Source: Anaeromassilibacillus sp. An250
Lineage (GTDB): Bacteria; Bacillota; Clostridia; Oscillospirales; Acutalibacteraceae
DNA: 64,000 nucleotides
Direction of reading: 5' to 3'
Assembly (NCBI RefSeq): GCF_002159845.1
Contig: NZ_NFJK01000003.1
Coordinates: 1 to 64,000, forward strand
This document shows, piece after piece, positions 42,047-50,019 of the stretch. The position numbers and the translations under genes were made by a program. Within the stretch, counting starts at the first letter, position 1. The number at the start of each line of letters is the position of its first letter. Below the pieces are notes generated by a model. The model was not told the origin of the DNA. It did not search any database and saw only the letters and a list, made by a program, of their open reading frames with translations.

Positions 42047-43100
42047 TGCAGCCCTCCGCAAGCGCCGCCAGGTCGCTGCGCGCCACCTTATGGACAAAAC
42101 TTTCGCCGATGTCCTTCAGCAGCACCAGGTTGATGGAGGAACCCGTACTCTTTTTATCCGAAGCGGTCGCCTCAACAATCTGAGAAAGCGGGAGATCGCT
42201 GTGTACCGGAAGGTGGTATTTTTCCAGGGCGGCCGCAATTTTATCCGCGGTGCCCGGCGCGGTGAATCCCGCTTTTTCCCCCAGCCGCGCCATCATGACC
42301 ATGCCGATGCCGACCGCCGCTCCATGGGAGAGCCCCTGGTACTGGTGCAGCTTTTCCAGCGCGTGGCCGAAGGTGTGGCCGAAGTTTAGCAGCGCGCGCT
42401 CGCCGGTGTCGAATTCGTCGCGCTCCACCACGTCGCGCTTGATGTCCACACAGCGGTAGATGACGTCCTCCATGATGGAGGTGATGTCCTCTGTTTCTAT
42501 TAGTAGGTCGAAGAGCGCGCGGCTTTTGATGCAGCCGTATTTGATGACCTCCCCCATGCCGTCCGCGAAAAAGTGCGGCGATAGGGTGTTGAGCGTGTCC
42601 GGGTCGATCAGCACAAAGGAGGGCTGCCAGAAGGCGCCCACCAGGTTTTTCCCCTGCGGCAAGTCGACGCCGGTTTTGCCGCCCACAGAGGAATCCACCT
42701 GGGAGAGCAGGGTGGTTGGCACCTGCACAAAGGGGATGCCACGCAAATAGCTTGCCGCGGCAAAGCCCGCCATATCCCCGGTGACGCCGCCGCCCAGCGC
42801 AACGGCAAAGTCGCTGCGGGTGATATGGGCCTGGGCCATATGGCCATAGATGCCTTCGATGGTGGAAAGGCGCTTCGATGGTTCTCCCGCCGGAAACGCG
42901 CAGCTGGTCACGTCAAAACCCGCGTTGCGCAGGGAGGTGGAGACACGCTCCAGATAGAGCGGCGCAACATGGGTGTCCGTGATAACGACCGCTTTTTTGC
43001 CAGGGGCAAACAGGGAGGCGCAATAGGCGCCGAGTTGGTCCAATGCGCCGCGTTCGATCCGAATCGTATAGCGCTTGGAGGTATTGACCGTCAGTTCCAT
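42039..43100 (-). CDS. aroB: 3-Dehydroquinate synthase
   Basis: NAD- and metal-dependent cyclisation of DAHP to 3-dehydroquinate. 353 aa. Visible motifs are VALGGGVTGDMAGFAAASYLRGIPFVQVPTTLL, SQVDSSVGGKTGVDLPQGKNLVGAF, the metal-ligand region GMGEVIKYGCIKS and NFGHTFGHALEKL. It starts immediately after the tyrA stop, so the two are translationally coupled. Confidence 0.97.
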   Translation of the reverse strand: MELTVNTSKRYTIRIERGALDQLGAYCASLFAPGKKAVVITDTHVAPLYLERVSTSLRNAGFDVTSCAFPAGEPSKRLSTIEGIYGHMAQAHITRSDFAVALGGGVTGDMAGFAAASYLRGIPFVQVPTTLLSQVDSSVGGKTGVDLPQGKNLVGAFWQPSFVLIDPDTLNTLSPHFFADGMGEVIKYGCIKSRALFDLLIETEDITSIMEDVIYRCVDIKRDVVERDEFDTGERALLNFGHTFGHALEKLHQYQGLSHGAAVGIGMVMMARLGEKAGFTAPGTADKIAAALEKYHLPVHSDLPLSQIVEATASDKKSTGSSINLVLLKDIGESFVHKVARSDLAALAEGCNE

Positions 43101-43937
43101 TTATTCGCCAAGCCTTTCTTTGATAAGTCTGCCCTGGCGCAGTAAGCCGCGCAGAGCGTCCGCGTCGCGCTGCTTGACAGCCTCGCTGATGCGGGTGATA
43201 TTGTCGATCAGGATGTCCAATTCCCCGGTCAGCGCGTCGGCATTGTCGAGGAACAGTTCTGTCCAGAGTACTTCGTTGATGCGTGCCACGCGCGATACAT
43301 CGCGGTAGCTCCCGGCGGAAAACCCATTGTGCTGGGGGCAGCAGGGACTCATTACATAAGCGCAGGCCAACACATGGGGGAGCTGCGAAGTGTATGCGAT
43401 CATGGTGTCGTGATGCTCCGGTGTGGTCACGACCGTCCCGCCGAAGCCCAATTCGATGGCGAGCGCTTTTAGGGTGTCCACCGCGCGCTGCGGCGCGCCG
43501 CAGGGAACCAGGATATAGCTTGCGCCATCGAAAAGGTCTGCGTCGCTGGCGGCAAAGCCGTTCTGCTCCTTGCCCGCCATGGGGTGGCCGCCGACAAATG
43601 TGAAGCCGAACTGTTCCGCCAATTGCGGCAGATGGGCGCAGATTTCCCGCTTAATCCCGCAGGTGTCCGTCACGATACAGTGGGGCGAGATTTGGCTGCC
43701 GTGCGCCTGGATAAAGTCGATGTCCGCCTGCGGATACAGGCAGAGGTAGAGGATGTCCGCCTCCCGCAGCTCCTTTTCCCCGGCGACGCCGTCGATTGCC
43801 CCGCTTTTCAAGGCTGCATCCAAGACGGCCGGGTCGCGGTCCATCCCGCTGACGCTGCATTCGCTGTACTTTTGAAAGGCTTTGGCCAGGGAGCCACCGA
43901 TCAGGCCAAGCCCAATGATCACCACGTTCTTTTTCAT
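43101..43937 (-). CDS. tyrA: Prephenate dehydrogenase
   Basis: NAD(P)-dependent oxidative decarboxylation of prephenate toward tyrosine. 278 aa. The Rossmann motif is KNVVIIGLGLIGGSLAKAF; the substrate site is FVGGHPMAGKEQNGFAASDADLF, then AYTSQLPHVLACAYV. There is no fused chorismate mutase or C-terminal ACT domain, shorter than the B. subtilis enzyme. The ATG at 43937 follows AAAGAGGCG at a slightly long spacing; the frame extends back through the upstream hairpin. Confidence 0.93.
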   Translation of the reverse strand: MKKNVVIIGLGLIGGSLAKAFQKYSECSVSGMDRDPAVLDAALKSGAIDGVAGEKELREADILYLCLYPQADIDFIQAHGSQISPHCIVTDTCGIKREICAHLPQLAEQFGFTFVGGHPMAGKEQNGFAASDADLFDGASYILVPCGAPQRAVDTLKALAIELGFGGTVVTTPEHHDTMIAYTSQLPHVLACAYVMSPCCPQHNGFSAGSYRDVSRVARINEVLWTELFLDNADALTGELDILIDNITRISEAVKQRDADALRGLLRQGRLIKERLGE

Positions 43938-43959
43938 GAATCCATACGCCTCTTTCCGC

Positions 43960-44014
43960 AAAAACGCCGTTTGCCCGCCCTGGAGAAACTCCAAGAGCAG
44001 CTTGCAAACGGCGC
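43960..44014 (-). terminator. Terminator-like hairpin between aroF and tyrA
   Basis: On the minus strand a perfect 10-bp stem CGCCGTTTGC/GCAAACGGCG, with an inner TTGGAG/CTCCA hairpin, is followed by TTTTTGCGG. It lies inside the operon, 22 nt before the tyrA start. A separate 7-bp hairpin CGCTGTA/TACAGCG lies just upstream at about 44021-44046. It is an attenuator candidate; no leader peptide was found here. Confidence 0.65.
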
Positions 44015-44047
44015 TTTTGCCGCTGTAGTACGATGTTGTACAGCGTT

Positions 44048-44076
44048 AGTATAACAAAAATTTGATGCCCCGTCCA
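44048..44076 (-). promoter_or_regulatory. Possible internal promoter before tyrA
   Basis: On the minus strand TATACT (44048-44053) lies 17 nt from TGGACG (44071-44076), a weak -35. If used, transcription would run about 80 nt into the terminator-like hairpin. Confidence 0.4.
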
Positions 44077-44169
44077 GATTGACAAGGAGGGGATACGAAC
44101 GCTGTCCCGCGAGGCCGCCGGCCTGCCTTCCGGGAAAATCCTCTTTGGCAGGCCGGACTTCGCTTGGAA

Positions 44170-45195
44170 TTATGCGTTCAATTTGGAGAGGGCGTCCTTT
44201 GTGCGGAGCACATGGTGAGCCACACGGTCGAATTGGTCCGGGGTGAGGGACTGCGCGCCGTCGGACAGGGCTTTTGCGGGGTTGTTGTGTACCTCGATGA
44301 TGAGGCCGTCTGCACCGGCCGCCACAGCCGCCATAGCCAACGGCTCGACCAGCCATGCGATGCCGGAGGCGTGGCTGGGATCTACCACGACGGGCAGATG
44401 GGACAGCTTTTTGAGGATCGGAACCGCAGAGATGTCCAGCGTATTGCGGGTGTAGGTTTCATAGGTGCGGATGCCGCGCTCGCAGAGAATGACCTGGTCG
44501 TTGCCGCCAGCCATGATATACTCCGCGCTCATCAGGAGTTCTTCGATCGTGTTGGACAGGCCGCGTTTGAGCAGGATGGGCTTATTGATCTTGCCCAGCG
44601 CCTTGAGCAGCTCAAAGTTCTGCATGTTGCGCGCGCCGACCTGGATGATGTCCACGCCCTCTTCCTCGAAGAGCGGGATATGCCCGATGCTCATGATCTC
44701 CGTCACAATCGGGAGCCCTGTCTTTGCCTTGGCTTTTTTCAGGAGCTCCAGGCCCTCGGCCTGCAAGCCCTGGAAGGAATAGGGCGAGGTTCTGGGCTTG
44801 AACGCGCCGCCGCGCAGGAAGGTTGCGCCGGAGGCCTTTACGCGCTCGGCCACTTCGCAGATCTGGGCCTCTGTCTCAACGGAGCACGGGCCGGCGATCA
44901 GGGCGAGGTTGCCGTCGCCGATCTTCTGGCCGGTGGGCAGGGTGATGACGGTGTTGTCCGGGTGGAACTTCCGGTTTGCCTTCTTGTAGGGTTCCTGCAC
45001 GCGCTTGACGCTCTCTACAAAGTCCTGTGCGGCGATATAGTCGATATCGATGGAAGTGGTGTCGCCAAGCAGGCCGAGCACCGTGCTCTGCGTGCCGACC
45101 CAGGTGTTGACCTTGACGTTGTATTCCTGTGTGAGGCTGTCCGTAAATTTCTTGACCTGCTCCTCAGGACAATTTGGCTTCAAAACAATAATCAT
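44170..45195 (-). CDS. aroF: 3-Deoxy-7-phosphoheptulonate synthase (DAHP synthase, AroF/type I-beta)
   Basis: Condenses PEP and erythrose-4-phosphate, the committed shikimate step. 341 aa: an N-terminal ferredoxin/ACT-like regulatory domain of about 70 residues (MIIVLKPNCPEEQVKKFTDSL), then the barrel with ALIAGPCSVE, GGAFKPRTSPYSFQGL, ARNMQNFELLKALG, KRGLSNTIEELLMSAEYI, DPSHASGI and the C-terminal IEVHNNPAKALSDGAQSL. The ATG at 45195 has GGAGGGTATCAGC upstream. First structural gene after the aromatic leader peptide and its attenuator. Confidence 0.96.
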   Translation of the reverse strand: MIIVLKPNCPEEQVKKFTDSLTQEYNVKVNTWVGTQSTVLGLLGDTTSIDIDYIAAQDFVESVKRVQEPYKKANRKFHPDNTVITLPTGQKIGDGNLALIAGPCSVETEAQICEVAERVKASGATFLRGGAFKPRTSPYSFQGLQAEGLELLKKAKAKTGLPIVTEIMSIGHIPLFEEEGVDIIQVGARNMQNFELLKALGKINKPILLKRGLSNTIEELLMSAEYIMAGGNDQVILCERGIRTYETYTRNTLDISAVPILKKLSHLPVVVDPSHASGIAWLVEPLAMAAVAAGADGLIIEVHNNPAKALSDGAQSLTPDQFDRVAHHVLRTKDALSKLNA

Positions 45196-45229
45196 GCTGA
45201 TACCCTCCAATTTTTTCATGTAAGATTTG

Positions 45230-45273
45230 TGGAAAATAAAATAGGCGGAGCTGCGCGATGCAGCTCCGCCTAT
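45230..45273 (-). terminator. Attenuator terminator ahead of aroF
   Basis: On the minus strand AGGCGGAGCTGC/GCAGCTCCGCCT forms a 12-bp stem with a short loop, followed by ATTTTATTTT. It lies 17 nt after the leader-peptide stop and 35 nt before aroF, the arrangement of a transcription attenuator. Confidence 0.88.
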
Positions 45274-45289
45274 GAGAAAAACAGCCAGG

Positions 45290-45430
45290 TTATTTTACAA
45301 TACAGGGGTGTTGGCTATTCCTACTCCGGGAGTTGTCACCGCAAAGATTGCATGCGTAAAAATCCCACGCCCAAAAGAAGCGGGGATAGCCAAAACCTGT
45401 AAATCGTGCGGTTTTTGCAATCTTAAGCAT
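45290..45430 (-). CDS. Aromatic-rich leader peptide of the aro operon
   Basis: 46 aa; not an enzyme. Its central stretch FTGFGYPRFFWAWDFY has nine aromatic residues in sixteen: Phe, Tyr and Trp together. The ATG has a near-ideal GAAGGAG 7 nt upstream, and the ORF is preceded by a consensus promoter and followed by the terminator. Within the message GGCTATCCC (early) can pair with GGAATAGCC (late), a possible alternative stem. By analogy with trp, phe and his leaders, ribosome stalling at the aromatic codons would alter folding and allow read-through into aroF. The antiterminator pairing itself is not proven. Confidence 0.82.
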   Translation of the reverse strand: MLKIAKTARFTGFGYPRFFWAWDFYACNLCGDNSRSRNSQHPCIVK

Positions 45431-45464
45431 GATGGAACTCCTTCGTCGGAAAAATCTTGTAAGT

Positions 45465-45493
45465 ATCATAATACGTCGGAAAGCGTTTGTCAA
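45465..45493 (-). promoter_or_regulatory. Promoter of the aro attenuator transcript
   Basis: On the minus strand TTGACA (45488-45493) and TATGAT (45465-45470) with a 17-nt spacer. It lies about 90 nt after the aroK stop, so aroF onward has a promoter separate from aroE-aroK. Confidence 0.88.
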
Positions 45494-45580
45494 GAAAGAA
45501 TTCTTTCCAATTTGCAGGAATTTTTTTGTTTGTTGCAGGAAACAAACTTTCTCCGTGCGGATTTTTGCGTGCAAAAGGGC

Positions 45581-46102
45581 TTATCCGAGCCGTTTGACCT
45601 GCTCCAATACCCGCCCGGCCACGCGGTCCGCGCCGCCGGAGCCGTCGACAATCACGTCCGCCGCCGCGCAATAGGCGGGAAGGCGCTTGCGGTATAGATC
45701 CGCCACGACCTTTTTGCGGTTCGGCTTTTGCAGCAGGGGGCGTGCCGTGTCGTTTTTCAAACGCTCCTGAATGAAGCCGATGGGGGTGTCCAGCAGGACC
45801 GTTACGCCGCTTTTGCGGAAGATTTTGACGTTTTGTGCGCGCAGGAGCGTGCCGCCGCCCGCGGCGATCACCAACCCCCTGCGGCCGGCCAGCTCCCGCG
45901 CCGCATCGGTTTCCATGCGCCGGAAGGTTTCCTCCCCGTCCTGCGCGAAAATGTCCGTGATGGTCCGGCCTTCGCGCTGCTCGATGTAGTCGTCCATATC
46001 GATGAATTCCATGTGCGCTTTTTGTGCTAGGCGGCGGCCCACAGTGGTTTTTCCGCTGCCCATAAACCCGCATAGGATGATGTTCTTGGGTTTCTGTTTC
46101 AT
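45581..46102 (-). CDS. aroK: Shikimate kinase
   Basis: ATP-dependent 3-phosphorylation of shikimate. 173 aa. Walker A is GFMGSGKTTVGRRLA; the shikimate-binding FIDMDDYIE and IFAQDGEETFRRMET; Walker B-like AAGGGTLLR; the LID RPLLQKP. It overlaps the 3' end of aroE by 4 nt. Confidence 0.96.
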   Translation of the reverse strand: MKQKPKNIILCGFMGSGKTTVGRRLAQKAHMEFIDMDDYIEQREGRTITDIFAQDGEETFRRMETDAARELAGRRGLVIAAGGGTLLRAQNVKIFRKSGVTVLLDTPIGFIQERLKNDTARPLLQKPNRKKVVADLYRKRLPAYCAAADVIVDGSGGADRVAGRVLEQVKRLG

Positions 46103-47001
46103 GCGAAGATCCGCTCCATTTCCTCAACTGCCTCGCGGCACAGCGCATCGATGTCCGATTCCCGGAAGGTAGCGCCATACCAGATTTCGTGCGCAGCGGC
46201 CGCCTGCCCCACCAGCATGCGCATGCCGCCGACCGTCTTCGCGCCATTTTCTTTGGCCAGGCGCAGCAGCATGGTTTGGTCGGGGTTGTACACCGCGTCG
46301 AATACCGCGGCACAGTGCGCCAAAACCCCGGCGGAGACCGGCGAGGCGTCCGCGTGGGGATACATGCCGACCGGCGTGCCGTTGACAAGGAGGTCAAAAC
46401 CACCGGAAAGCGCGTCCAGCCTTGCGACGGAGAGACGGCCTTTGCGCCCCTGGTTTTGCAGGACTTGCTCCAACTCGTTGCAGAGCGCCTGCGCTGCGGG
46501 CAGGCTGTGTTCCCGTGCGGCAATGGTGATATCCGGTTCCTGCGCGGCGTCCAGGGCTTCAAAGGCCATCACACGCGAGGCGCCGCCCGCCCCTAGGATC
46601 GCGATGCGGCCGGTAAGCGGTACCCCGGCGCTCTCCAACGCCCTTGTGAAGCCCGCGCCGTCGGTGGTATAGCCGGTCAGCCGGCCGTTTTCATTCTTGA
46701 CTGTATTGACGGAGTGAAAAAAGGCCGCTTTTGCATCCAAATTGTCCAAATGAGGAATGATCGCCTGTTTATGGGGAATGGTGATGTTAAACCCGGAAAA
46801 CTCCCGAAGGCGGGGCATGGAAGATTCGAGTTCCTCCGGGGAGATATCGAGTGCGTGGTAGGATACTGCCCCGCATCCATTGCTTAGAGCGAACAATTTA
46901 TTGTGAATAAAGGGGGACATGGTGTGCCCAATTGGATGCCCAATCACAGCAAAGCTGCGGGCAGGAAGGTTGGTTTCGATACAATTGATTTTCTCATTCA
47001 T
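46099..47001 (-). CDS. aroE: Shikimate dehydrogenase
   Basis: NADPH-dependent reduction of 3-dehydroshikimate. 300 aa. The substrate-binding SFAVIGHPIGHTMSPFIHNKLF (HT in place of the usual HS), the catalytic Lys in ITIPHKQAI, NTVKNENGRLTGYTTDGAGF and the nucleotide-binding ILGAGGASRVMAFEAL are visible. The start follows AAGGAGTTTGCC. It is divergent from acpP. No aroD or aroQ (dehydroquinase) is in the window, so that step is encoded elsewhere. Confidence 0.96.
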   Translation of the reverse strand: MNEKINCIETNLPARSFAVIGHPIGHTMSPFIHNKLFALSNGCGAVSYHALDISPEELESSMPRLREFSGFNITIPHKQAIIPHLDNLDAKAAFFHSVNTVKNENGRLTGYTTDGAGFTRALESAGVPLTGRIAILGAGGASRVMAFEALDAAQEPDITIAAREHSLPAAQALCNELEQVLQNQGRKGRLSVARLDALSGGFDLLVNGTPVGMYPHADASPVSAGVLAHCAAVFDAVYNPDQTMLLRLAKENGAKTVGGMRMLVGQAAAAHEIWYGATFRESDIDALCREAVEEMERIFA

Positions 47002-47069
47002 GGCAAACTCCTTAGAAATCCCGGCTTTTCGGGGAAATGGAAAATCCTTAAAAAACTTTAAGAATCATA

Positions 47070-47098
47070 TTGACAAAGCGGAGGATTGCTAATAATAT
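47070..47098 (+). promoter_or_regulatory. Promoter of acpP
   Basis: TTGACA (47070-47075) and TAATAT (47093-47098) with a 17-nt spacer. Confidence 0.8.
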
Positions 47099-47111
47099 GT
47101 TGTTAAGCAAT
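47085..47111. promoter_or_regulatory. Inverted repeat over the acpP -10 element
   Basis: ATTGCTAA and TTAAGCAAT form an imperfect 27-bp palindrome centred on the -10. It is not a FapR or FabT consensus that I recognise. A possible operator. The leader then runs about 140 nt and contains a GCGCTG...CAGCGGCGC hairpin ending in TTTTT (about 47162-47213). Confidence 0.45.
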
Positions 47112-47247
47112 ACGGGCCGCCAGTGCTTTTAAGGCGTCCGGGGCAATTGTATCACATCTGGCGCTGCTTTGTCCATATTTTCGCCGGCGGCGTAACAGCG
47201 GCGCTTTTTGTATGTTGATTCACACAAATTCAGAAGGAGGAAAAGAC

Positions 47248-47481
47248 ATGGTTCTGGAAAAGGTAAAGGCGATTCTGAGCGAGCAGTTCGATGTGGAGGA
47301 GGATTCGATTACCGCCGACACGAGCATCGCGGACGATTTGGGCGCTGATTCCTTGGACGTTGTCGATTTGCTGATGTCTATTGAAGACGAGTTTGAAATC
47401 GAGATTCCCGACGAGGAAATTGACAACATTAAGACGGTAGGGGAACTCGTCAAGTACATCGAAGACCACGTTAACCCGTAA
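47248..47481 (+). CDS. acpP: Acyl carrier protein
   Basis: 77 aa, acidic and helical. The phosphopantetheine serine lies in the family motif DDLGADSLDVVDLLM (S about 37). It carries growing acyl chains in fatty acid synthesis. The ATG at 47248 follows AAGGAGGAAAAGAC. Unusually it stands alone, away from other fab genes, with its own promoter and terminator. Confidence 0.97.
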   Translation: MVLEKVKAILSEQFDVEEDSITADTSIADDLGADSLDVVDLLMSIEDEFEIEIPDEEIDNIKTVGELVKYIEDHVNP

Positions 47482-47495
47482 CCCGCTCCTGACTC

Positions 47496-47528
47496 AAAAT
47501 CCGCCGTGCACCGCACGGCGGATTTTTT
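47496..47528 (+). terminator. Terminator of acpP
   Basis: A perfect 14-bp stem AAAATCCGCCGTGC/GCACGGCGGATTTT with loop ACC and a T-run. Confidence 0.93.
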
Positions 47529-47530
47529 AC

Positions 47531-47559
47531 TTGAAAAGAAGGTTCCCTTCTTATATAAT
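47531..47559 (+). promoter_or_regulatory. Promoter of the small membrane protein-proS unit
   Basis: TTGAAA (47531-47536) and TATAAT (47554-47559) with a 17-nt spacer. The spacer itself contains the inverted repeat AGAAGG-TTC-CCTTCT, a possible operator. Confidence 0.78.
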
Positions 47560-47620
47560 GAAAGTTACGATATGGAATGTTTTTCAGTAGAAAACGCCGG
47601 ACACGCTTGAGGTGATAACG

Positions 47621-47839
47621 ATGGATCAATTGGATGCGCTGGCGTTGGCAGGGCAATGCCTGTTGGGAGTTCTCGGCTTTATGGCGCTGATCGGGCTGGC
47701 GTTGCTGCTGGTCAATTGGATCGGGCGCAGGCGCGGGGAAAAGACGGACGCGCCGGCCTCCCAGAACGCCGGGGACACGGGCGAAACTGCCGGACACAAA
47801 ACCATAGAACAATCGACCAAGAAGGATAAAGGGGAGTAA
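47621..47839 (+). CDS. Small membrane protein upstream of proS
   Basis: 72 aa. One long hydrophobic helix ([27 protein letters not shown]) is followed by a basic patch RRRG and a polar, Gln/Thr/Lys-rich tail. I recognise no family. The ATG at 47621 is about 6 nt from GAGGTGA. It ends 7 nt before proS and shares its transcript. Confidence 0.65.
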   Translation: MDQLDALALAGQCLLGVLGFMALIGLALLLVNWIGRRRGEKTDAPASQNAGDTGETAGHKTIEQSTKKDKGE

Positions 47840-47846
47840 ACGAACA

Positions 47847-49283
47847 ATGGCGGATCAAAAGAAGATGGTAGAGGCAATCACCCCCATGGAGGAGGACTTT
47901 GCCAAGTGGTATACCGATATCGTCAAAAAAGCGGAACTGATGGACTACACCAGTGTGCGCGGCTGCATGGTGATTGAACCGTATGGGTTTGCGCTGTGGG
48001 AGAATATCCGTGACAATCTGGATGCGCGCTTTAAGGAGCTGGGGCATGAGAACGTCTCCATGCCGATGTTCATCCCGGAGAGCCTCCTTCAGAAGGAGAA
48101 GGACCACGTCGAGGGTTTTGCGCCCGAGGTGGCTTGGGTGACGATGGGCGGCAACGAGCAGCTGGAAGAGCGCCTTTGCGTGCGCCCGACTTCCGAAACG
48201 CTGTTCTGCGACCACTATGCGCGCGTGATCCACTCCTGGCGCGACCTGCCGAAGCTGTACAACCAGTGGTGCAGCGTTGTGCGTTGGGAGAAGACCACCC
48301 GCCCGTTCCTGCGCAGCGTGGAGTTCCATTGGCAGGAGGGCCACACCATGCACGAGACGGCCGAGGAAGCCATGGCGGAGACGGAGCAGATGCTCAAAGT
48401 CTATGCAGACTTCTGTGAGAACGACCTCGCCATCCCGGTCATCAAGGGCCGCAAGACGGACAAGGAGAAGTTCGCGGGCGCGGAGGCGACCTACACCATC
48501 GAGGCAATGATGCACGACGGCAAGGCGCTGCAGAGCGGCACGAGCCACTATTTTGGCGACGGCTTTGCCCGCGCGTTTGGCGTGACCTTCACCGGGCGCG
48601 ACAACTCCATCCAATATCCGCATCAGACCTCCTGGGGCATGAGCACCCGCATCATCGGCGGCATCATTATGACCCACGGCGACAACAACGGCTTGGTACT
48701 CCCGCCCGCTGTGGCGCCGATCCAGGTGATGATTATCCCGATCGCCCAGCACAAGGAGGGCGTGTTGGAGAAGGCGGGCGAGCTGCTTGCGCGCTTGAAG
48801 AAGTCCTTCCGGGTGCGCATGGACGATTCCGAGCAGTCCCCCGGCTGGAAGTTTGCACAGTATGAGATGAAGGGCGTGCCGCTCCGTTTGGAGATCGGGC
48901 CCAAGGATATTGAGAAGAACCAGTGCGTCCTGGTGCGCCGCACGGACCGTGAGAAGGTCTTTGTGCCGCTGGATCAGCTGGAAACCGCCATTGCGGAGCA
49001 ATTGGAAATTGTGCGCAAGACGATGTATGATACGGCGCTGGCCCGCCGTGAGTCTATGACCTATACGGCTACGACGTTGGACGAACTCAAGGAGATCGCG
49101 GAAAACAAGCCGGGCTTCATCAAGGCGATGTGGTGCGGGGACCAGGCGTGCGAGGAGAAGCTCAAGGAAGTTGCGGGCGTATCCTCCCGCTGCATGCCGT
49201 TTGAGCAGGAACACCTCGCGGATACCTGCGTGTGCTGTGGGAAGCCCGCAAAGACCATGGTCTACTGGGGCAAGGCGTATTAA
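47847..49283 (+). CDS. proS: Prolyl-tRNA synthetase, archaeal/eukaryal (type 3) form
   Basis: 478 aa. Class II core with motif 2 [22 protein letters not shown] and motif 3 [21 protein letters not shown]. There is no YbaK-like editing insert between motifs 2 and 3, and the C terminus is the zinc-like module with [22 protein letters not shown]. This is the short archaeal/eukaryal-type ProRS found in many Clostridia, not the long E. coli type. The start follows AAGGGGAG. Confidence 0.95.
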   Translation: MADQKKMVEAITPMEEDFAKWYTDIVKKAELMDYTSVRGCMVIEPYGFALWENIRDNLDARFKELGHENVSMPMFIPESLLQKEKDHVEGFAPEVAWVTMGGNEQLEERLCVRPTSETLFCDHYARVIHSWRDLPKLYNQWCSVVRWEKTTRPFLRSVEFHWQEGHTMHETAEEAMAETEQMLKVYADFCENDLAIPVIKGRKTDKEKFAGAEATYTIEAMMHDGKALQSGTSHYFGDGFARAFGVTFTGRDNSIQYPHQTSWGMSTRIIGGIIMTHGDNNGLVLPPAVAPIQVMIIPIAQHKEGVLEKAGELLARLKKSFRVRMDDSEQSPGWKFAQYEMKGVPLRLEIGPKDIEKNQCVLVRRTDREKVFVPLDQLETAIAEQLEIVRKTMYDTALARRESMTYTATTLDELKEIAENKPGFIKAMWCGDQACEEKLKEVAGVSSRCMPFEQEHLADTCVCCGKPAKTMVYWGKAY

Positions 49284-49335
49284 TCAATAACAAACCGGCC
49301 CGCTGTGGAGGCGGACTGGCTGCACGGGGAGGAAG

Positions 49336-49887
49336 ATGAGAGCCATGCGCAAAGCTGCTGCAATGGAAACGGGGACCAAATATAAATCCAAGATTGACCG
49401 GGCGTTTTACATCAAAGTGCTGGTGACACTCCTGTTGGGCATCGGCCTTTTGGTATTCTATTTCATTTTCCGCAACGTCATTGTTGGAATTCTCGGGACA
49501 TGGATGTTTGTAGCGTTGCTGCTGATCTTCCTTCCGGAGTATCGGAGTACATATTACATCATCCGCGACAACGGCCTGCTCGTCAAAAACGGCTTATTTG
49601 ACAAGGTGACGATCCTGTACCGCCAGATGATGGAGGTTGCGGAAGAACAGGGGGAAGCCCGCCACGGGTCCTCCAAGGTTGCTTTGAGCAAGGACCGCCT
49701 TTACATCCGCTACCGTGTGAAAAAGAAAGAGTATTGGATGGCGATTTCCCCGGAGAACAAGGAGCAATTCCTGGAGGAGATCCAGGAGAAGCGCATCGCG
49801 ATGCCGAACCGCAAACATCTGGCGGAAGCAGCGGAACAGCAGCGGGCGCTGGAGGGGACTGCGGCCCAAGAAGAGAAAACCGAGTGA
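49336..49887 (+). CDS. PH domain-containing membrane protein
   Basis: 183 aa. Two adjacent membrane helices (FYIKVLVTLLLGIGLLVFYFI and VIVGILGTWMFVALLLIFL) are followed by a bacterial PH (bPH_2-type) domain: STYYIIRDNGLLVKNGLFDKVTILYRQM, KVALSKDRLYIRYRVKKKEYWMAISPENKEQFLEEIQEK. The tail is charged. Function unknown. GGGGAGGAAG lies close to the ATG at 49336; an in-frame ATG at 49345 is an alternative start. Confidence 0.8.
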   Translation: MRAMRKAAAMETGTKYKSKIDRAFYIKVLVTLLLGIGLLVFYFIFRNVIVGILGTWMFVALLLIFLPEYRSTYYIIRDNGLLVKNGLFDKVTILYRQMMEVAEEQGEARHGSSKVALSKDRLYIRYRVKKKEYWMAISPENKEQFLEEIQEKRIAMPNRKHLAEAAEQQRALEGTAAQEEKTE

Positions 49888-49933
49888 ATCCAAAAGCCCT
49901 TCCCGCAGGGGGCAAATAAGGACAATGGGATCA

Positions 49934-49980
49934 AAGGGCTATTGCGGAGATGGATCTGGCAATAGCCCTTCTTCTATTTT
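49934..49980 (+). terminator. Terminator after the PH-domain gene
   Basis: A 12-bp stem AAGGGCTATTGC/GCAATAGCCCTT is followed by CTTCTATTTT. Confidence 0.85.
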
Positions 49981-50019
49981 ATTATGTGGGGAAATCAAAG
50001 GTCGAAAGGGGGAGAGGAT

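Noticed and set aside
43938-44060. A leader peptide before tyrA
   Set aside because: The only in-frame start there (TTG) lies within the hairpin and lacks a ribosome site; no ATG occurs between the putative start site and tyrA.
47712-49214. 500-aa minus-strand frame over proS
   Set aside because: Antisense shadow of proS; no domain or start signal.
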